A stretch of DNA of 64,000 nucleotides. Origin: Erythroxylum novogranatense (Eukaryota; Streptophyta; Magnoliopsida; Malpighiales; Erythroxylaceae). Below are positions 1 to 11,855 of the stretch, piece by piece. Under the pieces are notes generated by a model. That model was not told the DNA's origin, did no database searches, and was given only the letters and a program-made list of their open reading frames with translations. Made by a program: the position numbers and the translations under genes. Numbering within the stretch: position 1 is the stretch's first letter; the number at the start of each line of letters is the position of its first letter. The stretch covers positions 27,638,350 through 27,702,349 of the forward strand of contig CM057234.1 in NCBI GenBank assembly GCA_029891385.1. Direction: 5' to 3'.

Positions 1-1110
1 AACTTACGTAGGTGCAAGTGTATATTTGACTCGTCTATTGTAATTAACCGTTATACTGTCTTTAATTTATTGAGTGCTAATGAGAAATTTTAATACTTTA
101 GATACAAAAATAATTTTAATTTTTGTATTTGTCAAAGCGTTCCATCTTTTGTTTCCATCTCTTGTCAATTTTGGCTTCCCTAACCATCAATGGTGGAATG
201 ACTTTATCCTATTTGGAGCAACTAATAAGGTTGTTTTTTTATAAACAAAAGGTCACAAATTTAAGTCATACAAATAATAATTTTATAAAATGTAAAGGAA
301 AGGTGGCATATATTTAATATCCCTTCCTCAAATCTCACATAATGAAGAGTCTTTTGCGTTAAAATTATCATTATTGTTATTATAATCTATCCTATTTTTG
401 ACATCTACTCCTCTCTCAGAAATTCGAATGGAAGAGAACTAAAAGTGTTGTATTTAAAATGACAGCAATCACTACGGAAGTCCCATAATTATCAAATAAT
501 AAAGAAAACTAAACATAGAGAAAATTAATTTAAGAAATTATGAGACTTAATCTTATTTTTTGTTTAATTTAATTAGATATGTATTATTTTCATTTTGTGA
601 CGTGTAAGATTGAATTCAATTGCCATCAACCTATAAAGTGTATCGGTAATTGGTAAGTGTTATTTTCATTCACATTATTACAGGAAATTTTGATTTATTT
701 AATCTTAAATTATTTGATATTTATATTATAAAACAATTTACAATTATCAAATTATGGCTGAAGATAAAACAGAACTATAAAAAAATGATTTTGTAAGCTT
801 CCAAAAGATAAAAGTAAATTTTAGTAGATTAGAAAAAATAACATCGTAAGGGAAAGCAATATGAAGTCCTATAAACCAATAACTAAAAGGGATATTTCAA
901 ATAATTTTCATTAAAAGGATCTCAAGTAAAGACCACAATGTATGAAATCAAAGTAAGAAAATTAACAGGTTTGATTTGTAATTGTTTGAGCGTTTTGAAA
1001 TTATACATAAACATAGCGTGGTTGATATACTAATTAATAAGAGGTTAGAGCAACAAATGCGGGTCAACTTGCATCCATTCCACGGAAGGTTAATTTTCAA
1101 TCATAAAACT
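1..1110. other. AT-rich host spacer, no gene
   Basis: No coding region of convincing length or composition is visible. The stretch around 460-680 resembles 15950-16130: both share the words GGAAGTCC, AATTAATTTAAG and CTTATTTTTTGTTTAA in the same order. It is therefore probably a paralogous piece of the same duplicated host locus that holds the kinase gene. The last five bases (1106-1110, AAACT) are the left target-site copy of the retroelement that follows. Confidence 0.6.
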
Positions 1111-1520
1111 TGGTTCTGCCGGATTTTGGCTGAACTGTGCGTTGTCGTTCTGCTCCATTAGTCTGCTGCTTTCTGTGATGAATCTGACGCAAAGATACCT
1201 GCAAAACAAAGAAGGCACGTCGGGGTTTGTGTCCCGATTAGCCCCTCCGATGCTCAAGTAAGTCTTTTGGTGAAGGTGAGGTTGATCAATGCAGAGAAAA
1301 AACTAGGTTATGATTTCGCACCTCAATTATGGGAGAATTATACCTTATATATGGTTTTGCAGTTAGGTTTAGGTCTTTACGTGTTTGCATAGGAGACTTC
1401 CTTCTATGGATGGGCCAAGGAGGGCATGGGCTTAGGCATAAGATTGATCTCCGATGAATGGACCGATCGGTCCACGGGTCGTCTTGACTGGATCCGGGCC
1501 CAACACGGCCGACCCGACCA
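1111..1520 (-). repeat. 3' LTR of element A (410 bp)
   Basis: On the plus strand it runs from TGGTTCTGCC to CCCGACCA, so on the element strand it starts TGG and ends CA. It pairs with 14015-14405. Next to it inside the element, at 1521-1540, is a polypurine tract when read on the minus strand (GGAGTAGGGGGACTTA). This copy keeps CTG and CAG words that are missing from the 5' LTR. Confidence 0.88.
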
Positions 1521-2358
1521 TAAGTCCCCCTACTCCTCGAGTCTGAGCGAAGAGAAGGGTCGGAGGAGTATGTAGAGGTTTTATAGCTCGTATATAGAAC
1601 AACTCGTGATTGGGGCGATCGGTTGAGCATTGAGATGTAGCTCGTCTGGAGATCAGCTAAATGTAGTAGTCGATCGGTTGGGCATTGTTGTTGTAACCCA
1701 GTTATAGGACAGCTCGGGCAGTCCCCATCGATCAGGTGCCGACCGATTATGCGTAACTGCTCGGATATCGACCGGTTGTGCATAACTGCTCGTTCCAGGA
1801 TCAATCGAACAAGTGCCCCAACTGATCGACCTCGGCACTTATTGCGCAACAGCTCTCGTTGAAACAGATCGGGTGGTTATCATTGGCGAGCGTGCGGAGC
1901 ATTTATTGTAGACGGCGCGTGCTGACTGACGGCTTTCAAAATCTGAAACGTATCGTCCTCATGATCGTCGTACAGCTATCATGTGCGTCCCTTCAACTGT
2001 TCGTGCCGCTCCGATTTTGAATAGCCCTGATTCTCCTTGGTTCAGATTCTGCCGCGTGTCTGAGCCTGCTTGGATCTTCTCCACGTGTCGAGCTTTGATT
2101 GAATGTCCCTCCAACCGACCCCCTATAAGTATTCAGAGTCGATGAGTTGCGGTGTTTTTTACCTTTTGCTTTCGTTCTGCAACTTACACTTTGCTTCCAT
2201 TTGCTCTTTATCGTTCACGGTTCCCAGAAATTGCTTTTGCTTCACCGTCCGATATACCCATTTCTAATCTCTAAATAGGTACGTCCTTTTTCTTCATTCC
2301 TTCTTCATTCCTTCTTTCCTTTTTCTTGATAAGCATGTAGACGGGTAGTTCTAGAAGT
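1521..2358 (+). promoter_or_regulatory. Polypurine tract and putative promoter/5' UTR of the antisense ORF
   Basis: This stretch joins the 3' LTR to the antisense ORF and has no coding capacity of its own. A TATA-like TATAAGTA lies at 2124-2131. Further on, AAATAG|GTACGT at about 2273-2284 looks like a 5' splice donor (GT at 2279-2280), with a pyrimidine-rich tract and possible acceptors at 2340 or 2355. The same donor context occurs in element B at 34731-34740 on its minus strand, which supports a 5' UTR intron. GATCGGTTGGGCATT-like words recur at 1615-1690. Promoter function is inferred. Confidence 0.5.
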
Positions 2359-4500
2359 ATGGTAGGGGGCATTGAGGAGATATCAACGAGAGAAAGGAAA
2401 GATGGATTGGTTGTGGAGGTGCCGCCAAGGAATCCATCGACGATGACCCTGGGGGAGTTGAATAGGTCAATAATCAGGTATGGCATCCCCTTGTCCTAGG
2501 GTCCCCGGCTTGCTCTGGGGAATGAGCGGATCCACAGCAACTTAAGTGGGTACTTTGCTGTTTCCGAAAGCTTCTTCTCCGTTGGTGGTGTGAGGCTTCC
2601 GTATGCTCCAATCGTCGACGAGGTGTGCATGGCCTACCAGCTGATGCCGAGCCAAATTCCTCCGAATAGCTGAAGGTTTGTTAATGGTTTGGCACTATTA
2701 TGCCATCAGTTTGGTTATTTGCCCACAGTTGGCATCTTGCGTCATTTTTTGAGGATGGATCAGAGTCCGAGTTCTGGGGCTGGGGTCCCTTTTCTACAAT
2801 ATAAGGAAGCCGGTCGCTTGGTGATCTGACCTCGAAAGTTTCTTCTTGATTTAAGTTCTTCTTCGTGAAAACCCCAGGGTCTTCCAACGAGTCTCGCCCG
2901 TGGAGGTACCCCTTAGTCGAGCAGTGGAATGACACGTTGAGCGTGTTTCTTAGTAGGGAGGAGTGAAGGGTGATCAATCGCATAAAGGAGCTCGACCATT
3001 ACGATTTTGCGGGGCTGATACGAGTCTATTCCGGGGGTGTCTCGGCTAGCTCTTTTCTTATCGACCCCCCGCCACGAGTTAGCGGGCTGGGAGAGGAAAA
3101 CGTCCCGTCTGGTTGAGCCCTCGGTGTCGAGTTTCTTATTATATTCTTGATTTTTGGTTCCTCTTTCTAACTTGCTTTGTTGCTATGCAGCCATGGTGAG
3201 GATGGGAGACGCTCCTACCCAAGCTTCCAAGTCAAAGAAGCGGGCCGCTCAGAAGGAGAAGAGGAAAGAGGCGCAGGCTAGTGAGGGCGCCGCTTTGTCT
3301 ATGGGGTTGGGCTCCTCCGCAGTGTTGACAGGTGTTCCACCTGCCGGGGGTCGTCCTGCTGATTCGGCATCATTGCCGATTGTGCCCGTCGACGCAGGCC
3401 AGGTAATTCGGGTAGAGGAGGAGGAGGAGGAGGATGCGAGGCCTCCTCTTAAAAGGAAGAGATTGGTTCGGCTGGGTGATCTACCGTCCTGCCCGGTGAG
3501 TCGGGCCGTGACAGTGAAAGAGAAAGGCAAGGGAAAGGTGCAAGCCGCGAACCCTGGGCAGTGGGAGTCGACCCTCAAGTTGGTCAAGGATGCCACGATC
3601 GGGGATCTCGAGGTGTCCCGTTACATTGCCGAGAGGATTACTCCCCCTGTGGACGAGCAACTCATGGACAAGAGGAGTAGCCTGGAGTTAGGGTCTCAGC
3701 TCGTTCGTCTCGGTGTGCGGAGTGCGATGACGTCCTTCGCAGTGCTGCAGCGTTTGGAGACTCTGGACCAGGAGGTCCAGGATCTCCATAATCAGGTGAA
3801 GGCTTTGAAGGGTGAGCTTTCGGAGGTGAAGGAGGGGAGAGACCTCCTCCAGGCTAAAAACACGTCCTTGGAAGAGGAGAAGAAGTCCCAGGAGGGGGAG
3901 ATGGGCGCTTTGTTGGCTCGACTGGCCAAAGGGGAGGAGGAGAGGGACGAACTGAAGAAAACGGTGAGGGCGGAGCGGGAGCTTAATAAGAAATAACGCC
4001 AAGATTGCCATTCCGCAATGGAAGGTAGAAACAGAGCTGAGAACACCGTGCGGGAGGTGCGGTGCTCTGTTAGGAAGCAGCGGATTGAGGCAATTAAGCG
4101 ATGAAAGAGGTGGTTTCTGTACGATGAGAGTTTAGAGCTCGCCTGTGACATAGCCCTCTTGGTTCTGAGGAGGGGCCACGAGCTCTACACTCCTGCGAGG
4201 TCGATGTGCCCTTTATTCGAGGATTATGTCGAGCCGCTTCTTCTTGCAGCTCTTGGGCTTTCTTTGGAGGAGGTCAAGGAGAAGGCTGAGGGGTCGATGA
4301 GCGTCATTCCGGATGAAGAGCTGTATCTCAGCTCCGAAGAAGAGCTTCCTTATGAGAATATTCCTCCGGTTGCTTCCCCGGTTCCTACTTCTGTTCCCAT
4401 TGTGTCACTCCCTTCTGAGGCTTCTCCTGGGCATCCGCCTCTCTTCGAGGCTTCTCCTGCTCCCCCGGTCATTCAAACCTCCCCCTCTGTTGATTTTTAA
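2359..4500 (+). pseudogene. Antisense extra ORF (aORF) of element A, Transposase_28-like, decayed
   Basis: It is encoded opposite to gag-pol, between integrase and 3' LTR, as in Retand-type Tat elements. I associate its N-terminal part with the 'putative gypsy type transposon' (Transposase_28) family. That link comes from memory of the family and was not searched. Exon 1 starts at ATG 2359 (MVGGIEEIS). Exon 2 follows a GT-AG intron at 3112-3190. Splicing joins tct-g to cc-ATG in frame, and element B has the same intron in the same phase. Residues coded at about 3730-3990 form a coiled coil (LDQEVQDLHNQVKALKGEL). The C-terminal part is Glu/Pro/Ser-rich. It is broken by stops at 2497, 2671, about 2965, 3994 and 4102 and by a frameshift near 2825-2860. 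Its role in the element is unknown. Confidence 0.75.
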
Positions 4501-4639
4501 AGCTCACCTGGTCGGGCTTGTGGCCAGGGCTAATTCAAGAAATGAACTTGCCTTCAATTTCTCAATTATCTTCCATGTTTATATTCTTTATTTTCGATCC
4601 GTAGTAGAATTTAGCTAAGTCGTTCATGGCCAACCAGCA

Positions 4640-5495
4640 TTGAGATCGATCTGTGGTTGAGGCCGAGCTGTGGTCCCAAGGATCCTGTCTTTGGGACCAT
4701 GCCGATCGATGGCGAAGTCGATCGATGGTTCTAAGGATCGTCTTGGTAACCTGGTCGATCCGTCGGACGAAGTCGAGTTATGATCCCAAGGACCTTGCCT
4801 TGGCGACCGACCGACCGTAGCGATCGATGGTTCCGAGGATTGTCTTGGTAACTTGGTCGATCTGTCGGGCGACCGATCGACCGTGGTCGATCGATGGCGA
4901 AGTCGAACGAGGGTCCCAAGGATCTTGTCTTGACGACCCAACCGACCGTAGTCGATCTAAGAAGATACCGAGCGGTGGCGAGCGAGGTCCCAAGGATCTT
5001 GTCTTGGCGACCAGACCGATCGTAGTCGATCTATGGAGATGCCGAGCGATGGCGAACGAGGTCCCAAGGATCTTGTCTTGGCTACACGACCGACCGTAGT
5101 CGATCTATGGGGATGCCGAGCGATGGCAAACGAAGTCCCAAGGATCTTATCTTGGCGACCCGACCGACCGTAGTTGATCTATGGAGATGCCGAGCGATGG
5201 CGAATGAGGTCCCAAGGATCTTGTCTTGGCGACACGACCGACCGTAGTCGATCTATGGGGATGCCGAGCGATGGCGAACGAGGTCCCAAGGATCTTGTCT
5301 TGGCGACCCGACCGACCGTAGTCGATCTATGGAGATGCCGAGTGATGGCGAACGAGATCCCAAGGATCTTGTCTTGGCGACCCCACCGATCGTAGTCGGT
5401 TTATGAGATGCTGAGCGATGGCGAACGAGGTCCTAAGGATCTTGTCTTGGCGACACGACCGACCGTAGTCGATCTATGGGGATGCCGGGCGATGG
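4640..5495. repeat. 74-bp tandem repeat array in the 3' region of element A
   Basis: The word GATCTTGTCTTGG (or one-base variants) starts at 4921, 4995, 5069, 5143, 5217, 5291, 5365 and 5438, which gives 74-bp spacing (73 at the last step). More diverged copies extend back to about 4640. Each unit contains CCAAG-GATCTTGT-CTTGG, an imperfect palindrome. Apparent reading frames through the array are repeats of themselves and are not genes. Tandem repeats in the 3' untranslated region are a known property of Tat-lineage elements. Confidence 0.92.
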
Positions 5496-5681
5496 TTGAT
5501 TTGATTTTTTACTCTTTGCCACACATAATGGAACTTTTTACTGCCAAGAAATCTGAAAACCCCTTTATTGATGATAATGAGGCGTGGTAGTTAAAAACTG
5601 TCTGGCGGGGGACGGAAAAAGGTTCCCACACATTGTATACAAAAACTATAATAAGTAAAGATTAACTAAAATAGAACTTAT

Positions 5682-7007
5682 CTATTGGTAGAAAGCCTTC
5701 AAATTTCGAGAGTTCCAAGGCCTTGGTAAAACCTTCCCTTTCGCATCGCGTAGGATGTAAGAACCATGCCCGACTTGCTTAATCACCCGATAAGGTCCTT
5801 CCCACGTCTGTCTGAGCTTTCCAGGATGCTTCCCGGCCTCCTTGGCCTTTCGCAGGACGTACCCGCCTATCTTTACATCGTTCGGCTTTACCCTTCAGTT
5901 GTAGAATTTGGTCGCTTTTCGATCGCTTCGATCGGCGGTACTCTTTTCTGTCTGACTGAGGAGAACGAGTTCTGCTCTGCGGGCTTCATCATTTCGCTTT
6001 TCTTCATAGCCCAACATCCTTTGATTATGCAATGCCACTTCTACTGGAACCAGGGCTTCTGCCCCGAAGGTCATTCTGAACGGTGTTTCCCCTGTGGCTC
6101 CGTTCGGTGTGGTTCTGTATGGCCACAACACTTTGTCTAGTTCTTCCACCCAGGTCTTTCGGCCATCTAGGCGCTTCTTGAGAGCATTCATTATCTTTTT
6201 ATTGGTGTTCTCCGCGAGACCGTTGCTTTGGGGATGGGCTACCGAAGTCAGCTGGAGCTTGATCTTTAGTCGGTCGCAGAAAACTTTGAACTTGTCGTTG
6301 TCGAACTGCCGATCGTTATCCGTAACCAACACCATGGGAATCCCGAAGCGGGTAAGTATATTCTTCGTCACAAAATTCTCTACCTTCTGCTCAGAAATTG
6401 TAGCGACCGCTTCCGCTTCTGCCCATTTAGTGAAGTATTCCACCGCCACTATCAAGAACTTGTTCTGCCCAGGACCGAGAGGGAAGGGCCCCAGTATATC
6501 CATTCCACATTGAGTGAACGAGATAGGATGGCTCACAATTTTCATCCTCTCGGTCGGCTGGTGAGACAGGTTGCTGTTTCTCTGGCAGGCCTCACATCGG
6601 TCGACTTTCTCCTGGCAGTCTCTCCTCATTGTCGGCTAGTAGTACCCCTGTCTGATCAGTCTGTGAGCCAACATTCTGCCTCCTACATGGTTTCCGCACA
6701 TCCCTTCATGGACTTCGGCCATTGCCTGCTCTGCTTCTTCTTCATTCAAGCATCGAAGCAGTGGCCAGTCGTAAGACCGCTTGTATAGAGTGTCGTTAAC
6801 GACCGTGTACTCTGCTACCTTTATTCTTAGTTTCTTGGCCTCCGACGCGTCTTCCGGTTGTTTTCCCTCCAAAAGGTATTGTGTGATCGGTTCCATCCAA
6901 CTCGATCGACTGGTACTTACGTCGAGAGCTTCCTTGGCTTTTTGAATGCTAGGCCGGTCTAGTTGTTCGACCAGAATATTGTTCATGGCATCGCGATCGG
7001 AAGCCAT
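5682..7007 (-). pseudogene. Integrase of element A (pol C-terminus)
   Basis: The integrase inserts element cDNA into the genome. The HHCC zinc region is visible (VHEGMCGNHVGGRMLAH, then CEACQR). It is followed by the catalytic core: first Asp in MDILGPFPLG, second in TDNDRQF, and Glu in SNGLAENTNKK. The C-terminal part ends GSYILRDAKGK...LKAFYQ at 5682. An in-frame TAG near 6633 replaces the Trp expected in YYWPTMRRDC. The second Asp motif reads TDND instead of the usual TDNG. The region past about 5895 is shifted in frame. It lies directly downstream of the RNase H domains, as in all Ty3/gypsy elements. Confidence 0.85.
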
Positions 7008-7789
7008 TTTGGAGAGCGCATTCGCTTTAGCATTTTGAGCTCATTCTATTCTGTTGATCGAGTACTATTCGAAATTGCTCAACTCCTGCTTTACCAGCTC
7101 CAAGTACTTGATCATGTTTTTCCCCTTGGCTTCATACTGCCCAGTGACTTGGCCGACCACCACTTGGCTATCACTATATATCTTTAGATGCCTTATCTCC
7201 ATTTCCATAGCTAGTTGGAGACCGGTTATCGTGGCCTCGTATTACCTTCGTTATTGGAGGCTTTGAACTCGTCAAGGGCATATTCCACCTTTTCTTCATT
7301 GTGCGGGTTGATCAGCACTACTCCCGCTCCACATCCCTCGGCATTGGACGACCCGTCAACAAACAAGCTCCAGGCAGGGAATTGCTCGTCCTTCGAGTTA
7401 GGTTGGCTCATCTCCGCGATGAAGTCTGCCAACACCTGCGCTTTAATGGTCGAGCGAGGTTTGTACTGTATGTCGAACTCTCCCAGCTCTACCGCCCACT
7501 TTATTAGCCGACTCGAAGTTTCGAGCTTTTGAAGGCACTACCTGAGGGGTTGGTCGGTCCATACCTCAATTGTATGACTTTGGAAGCAGGGCCTTAGCTT
7601 CCGAGCCGCCATTATCAGGGAGAGGGCTAGTTTCTCTATAGGCGTGTATCGCGTTTCTGGTCCGGTCAATACTTTGCTGACTTAATAGACAGGGTGTTGT
7701 TCATTTCCCTCCGATCGAATAAGTACCGCATTGATCGACCCCTCCGTAACCGCCAAGTATAAGATCAGGTTCTCTCCCTCTACCGGGCT
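7008..7789 (-). pseudogene. Dual RNase H region of element A
   Basis: RNase H removes the RNA template during reverse transcription. After the RT come the remains of the usual Ty3/gypsy RNase H, recognisable by comparison with element B (VYYVSKVLTG, KLRPYFQSH). A second domain starting LFVDGSSNAEGCGAG follows. This archaeal-type RNase H (aRNH) in addition to the original one is characteristic of the Tat lineage. Several stops and frameshifts are present, for example around 7230-7260 and 7435-7560, so the region cannot be read in one frame. Confidence 0.75.
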
Positions 7790-8964
7790 TTACAGGATAG
7801 GCGGACTGGACAAGTATTGCTTTAAGTGTTGAAAAGCTTTCTCGCATTCGTCCGGCCATTGGAATTGTGTTACGTTCGCCTTCCTCAAGATTTTGAAAAA
7901 TGGGAGGCACTTGTCTCCCAATCTGGAGATGAATCTGCTTAGAAAGACTATCCGACCGGTCAATACCTGTACTTCTTTTAAGCATTGAGACGATGACATT
8001 TGGATGATGGCTTCGATCTTCTCTGGATTAGCCTCAATCCCCCGTTGAGTGATCATAGACCCTAGGAATTTTCCGGATGCCACCCCAAAAATGCATTTTT
8101 CCGGGTTCAGTTTCATTTGAAATTTATTCAGGGTCTGGAAGATCTCCTTGAGATCTTCCACATGCTCCGTGGCCGTCTTACTTTTGACCACCATATCATC
8201 CACATAAGCTTCCACCGACCGGTCGATTTGTTTCTTAAAGACTTCCATGACGAGTCGCTGATAGGTCGCCCCCGTGTTCTTCAAGCCAAAAAGCATTACT
8301 TGATAGCAATATGTGCCTTGATCGGTTATGAAGGCGGTCTTTTTTTCGTCTTCCAGACTCATTTGAATCTGGTGATAGCCCGAGAAAGCGTCCAGGAAGC
8401 TGAGGAGTTCATGCCCTGAGGTAGAGTCTACTAGCTGGTCGATCTTGGGCAAGGGGAAACTGTCCTTTGGACATGCTTTGTTCAAATCGGTGAAATCTAT
8501 GCACATTCTCCACTTCCTGTTCTTCTTTTTCACTAAAACCACATTGGCAAGGCATTCAGGATACTTGACTTCTTGGATGAACCCGACCTCGAGTAACTTT
8601 TCTACTTCTTTCTCGATCACCCCCTCTCGCTCCTTGCTGTGCCATCGCTTCTTCTGTCTGATCGGCTTGTAGTCATGCCGAATACCGAGGGAGTGCGACT
8701 CAACTGATCAGGAAATTCCAGGCATGTCGCTCGACACCCAAGCGAAAACCGATCTATTTCTCACCAGACAGTCTGTGATTTCTTTAATCAGGTCACCCTG
8801 CAGCTCGAAGCCTAGGTTTGTGAATTTAGAAGGGTCAGCTTCGTCCAATCCGACCTACTGTGTTTCTTCCACTGGGTTCATCCTATCCATCTCCTCGTCG
8901 GCTCTCACATCAAGAGAGCTCGTCAGAACTACTGCCCCGTCTAATGTCTTCGTTTCCGCTAAGT
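7790..8964 (-). pseudogene. Reverse transcriptase of element A
   Basis: The RT copies element RNA into DNA. The domain is open from 8620 to 7790. It shows WRMCIDFTDLNKACPKD, then FPLPKIDQLVD, then the catalytic YVDDMVVKS, and then LTGRIVFLSRF of the connection region. All RT blocks are in order and YVDD is intact. The upstream linker to the protease (8621-8964) is interrupted by the nested solo LTR inserted at 8970. Element B carries a closely related copy at 28555-29391. Confidence 0.88.
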
Positions 8965-8969
8965 AACAT

Positions 8970-11855
8970 TGTAACATTCCGACCCTAATGGGAAGGGTAT
9001 ATGGGTCATTTTGGTCAGGCTAGTAATTTGCATTTCATATTTCTGATGTGAACGTTTATTTGGTCTCTAATTGTAGAGGAATGAGTTATTTGGCACATGC
9101 ACATATAGGTACATGCATTCATGACTTTTCCCGGCATTTGCTTTTGTAAATGATTTGAATTGTGAATTTGTGAGATAATTAGATTGGATTATGATATATT
9201 GGGAATTATGGAATAATTAGGTGTAAATGGTGGATTGGGAACTGTATCAGAGTGATTGCCAATTGATTGTGAACCTTAAAAATTGTGTCTGAAAATCATG
9301 TCCGGACCGAAAATTCTCCGAGTGGCGGACCGATTGACTGAATAAAACCGAAATAATTGTCTTATGGAAATAGAAAATTTAGATATATGATCTCGGAATT
9401 TAATATGTTGAGCCATTGAGATTTGGAGATGAGTGGACTGATTTGAGAGTTAAATGTTTTGGGAGGAAATGACAAGAGGCTTATTTGTTCCGTATATATA
9501 TTTGTTGTATGTTTGAAAAAGAAAGGAAAAAGGGAATTGTTTCTCCTCCTAGGGCACGAACCCTCTTCTTCTCCTTCGGTGGTCTTCGTTCCTTTCTTCT
9601 TCTTGATTCTTGCTTGTTTATCTTCCTTGTGGTTAAAGATCGACGGAAACCTTTGAGAGAAGAAGATTATTTGATGAGTTTGGAGGGTTCATCGTTGGTG
9701 TTGAGAGAAGGGAAAGAAATAGGAGGAAATCCGAATGGTTAGATTGCGTGACTTGGTAAGTAAATGATTTAATGTTGTGATTATTGTGTTTAAAGCATGC
9801 ATAAGGGTTAATTGTTAAAGATTTAAGTGTTTATGAGTTAGTACTGGAGTTTTTAGAGAGAGAAAAGAGGGAGAGCTCGTCGGAGAAGACGACTGGAGGG
9901 CCGCACGTCGCGGCGTGCCTGTCCTGCGACGCGGCGAAAAAATTGTGTTCTCGCCACAACACGCTGCTGAAGGCCTCGCCAGTGGCTAGCCTCCATTCTG
10001 CCGCCATGGGTAGCTTATTGAAGCACGCCACGGCGAGCCTCAATTGTCCAAGGCCATGGCGAAGCGCCTGTCGCCGCGACAAACGTCCTCACGTCGCGGC
10101 GAGGCTGTTTCTACTGAATGAGTATAGTTTGATTTTAGGGGCATAACTTTTGATGTAGACCTCCGATTGAGGTGATGTTTGATTCGTTGTGATCTAGAGA
10201 AAGAGGTCTACAAATGAGGAAAAGAATGAAGGTTTGAAATTAAATTATGAGAATCCCGATTTGTGAAATAAAGCTAAGAAATATGATTGTATTGCATCCT
10301 AAGAATTGTTTTGAGTAATTGGGTTATAATTATGAGAATTTCGAATATGAATTCAGTGCAATTGGAGTCTGTAATAAGTGAATTTGATTTAGTTCAAAAT
10401 GAAAAGTGGTTTTGAGATCTTGTGAGCTTAGTTTAGTGCATATGAATTGGCAAATGGAACTGATTGGTATAAACGAATTTGGTGAGTTCTACGGCGTGTT
10501 ATTGAATCGAAATGAGCCGATATTAATCAAGTGAGTGAAAGTTAGATACTAAGTAAAAGAAAGTGAAAGTGGAAAGTGGGGGAATGGTACCGAAAAAATC
10601 ATGAATAGGCATAGTACATCTTTTATTCAAGGCATGTGCATCATTAATTATTTCGACTGTGCATTTTGTAATGAATGAAATGAATTGATTGTTTTAGAGC
10701 CGATGGATCGATAATCCACAGACGATCTTTGGAGCTTCGAGCAACTAGGAAGTTCAGGTGAGTAACCTAGTTGGTTCCTCAGCCTTTATGTGTTTAATAA
10801 TTTGCAATGATGCTATGTGGAGAGAATGGAGGATATATGTGCTTGTTTTGATTAATTTCAGACCACGGGTGTCCGAAGTATTTGAATGTGATACTGAAGT
10901 GCAAAATGTGTGTACTACATGTGAATACTGCTGTGAAATGATTGGGAATAAGTTTTGATACATGTGTATTGTCTATAGAGATATGAATGAACGTGTGAAA
11001 TCCATAATTGGTTAATAAATAATGGTTGTGACTGGAGCATATTCTGATCGGAGCTATAAGCTCATCAATTGTAAAAAGAGAATAGTGCATACCCAGAGGG
11101 CTCTCCTATCCCTAATGTGAGCAAGCAGTAGTGCATACCCAGGGGGCTCTCCTACTTGCTTAAAATGTGATTACTGTTACTGAACCGAGCTTTGAGCTCG
11201 AGGGGAGTCAGTGTATACCCAGAGGGCTCTCCTACTCCCTAAGTGTATCTGAAGTTTGTTCTATTAAGCGCCAGTCACAACTCAAAGTAAAACAAATTAA
11301 ATTATGGGAAGAGATTTGTGTGCAGTGTCGATGTGTATGTGAATAGTGTGAAAGCGTCGCCTTATATATGTACAAGTTAGCAATGCCTGAATTGATTTGG
11401 AATGCGATGATATGTGATAAGATGTGAATTATTGGTTTATGCATGCGTTGAGTGAACCATCGATGATGGTTTCTCACGAGTTCGCAAACTCACCCAACAT
11501 TGCAACTATTTTTCAGAATCAAGAGTACCCCGCTAGTAAAACGGGAGTATGTTTGCGAGGATTCAAGTGAAGGTCGTGATGGGATCGGGCAGGTATCGCA
11601 TTGCATGTCTTTATTTTGTAATAAAGTGTTTATTTGTATTTGTGAAATGGACCTCAAGAACTTTTGGAATTATGTGTATTCAAATTGGATGTGATTGAAT
11701 GAGTACCCAATTTGGGCGTGGAATTCCGCATATATGTTTTAAATGAATAATGTACCGATTTCTGATTGAGTGGTTAGCACGCCACCCTCACGGGGCACGG
11801 ACTCGGATATCACTGTGGATGTCGGGTTCGGGTCTTGCGGGTGTGGGGTGTTACA
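8970..11855 (+). mobile_element. Solo LTR (2886 bp), Tekay/Del-like, inserted in element A
   Basis: It begins TGTAACATTCCGACCC and ends GGGTGTGGGGTGTTACA, and is flanked by exact AACAT copies at 8965-8969 and 11856-11860. Removing it and one AACAT rejoins the coding sequence seen uninterrupted in element B near 28200. No gag-pol coding is present. Its 3' end resembles the minus strand of the element D LTRs (CGGATATCAC, CGGGTTCGGGTCTT, GGTGTGGGGTGTTACA), so it belongs to a related family. Inside are a GC-rich repeat block at about 9885-10110 and three copies of a TACCCAGAGGGCTCTCC word at about 11088-11240. Small frames inside it (for example 9459-9742) are not believable genes. Confidence 0.88.

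Noticed and set aside
4640..5590. Several open frames of 60-105 codons on both strands across the tandem array.
   Set aside because: They only repeat the 74-bp unit. They follow repeat periodicity, not coding pressure.
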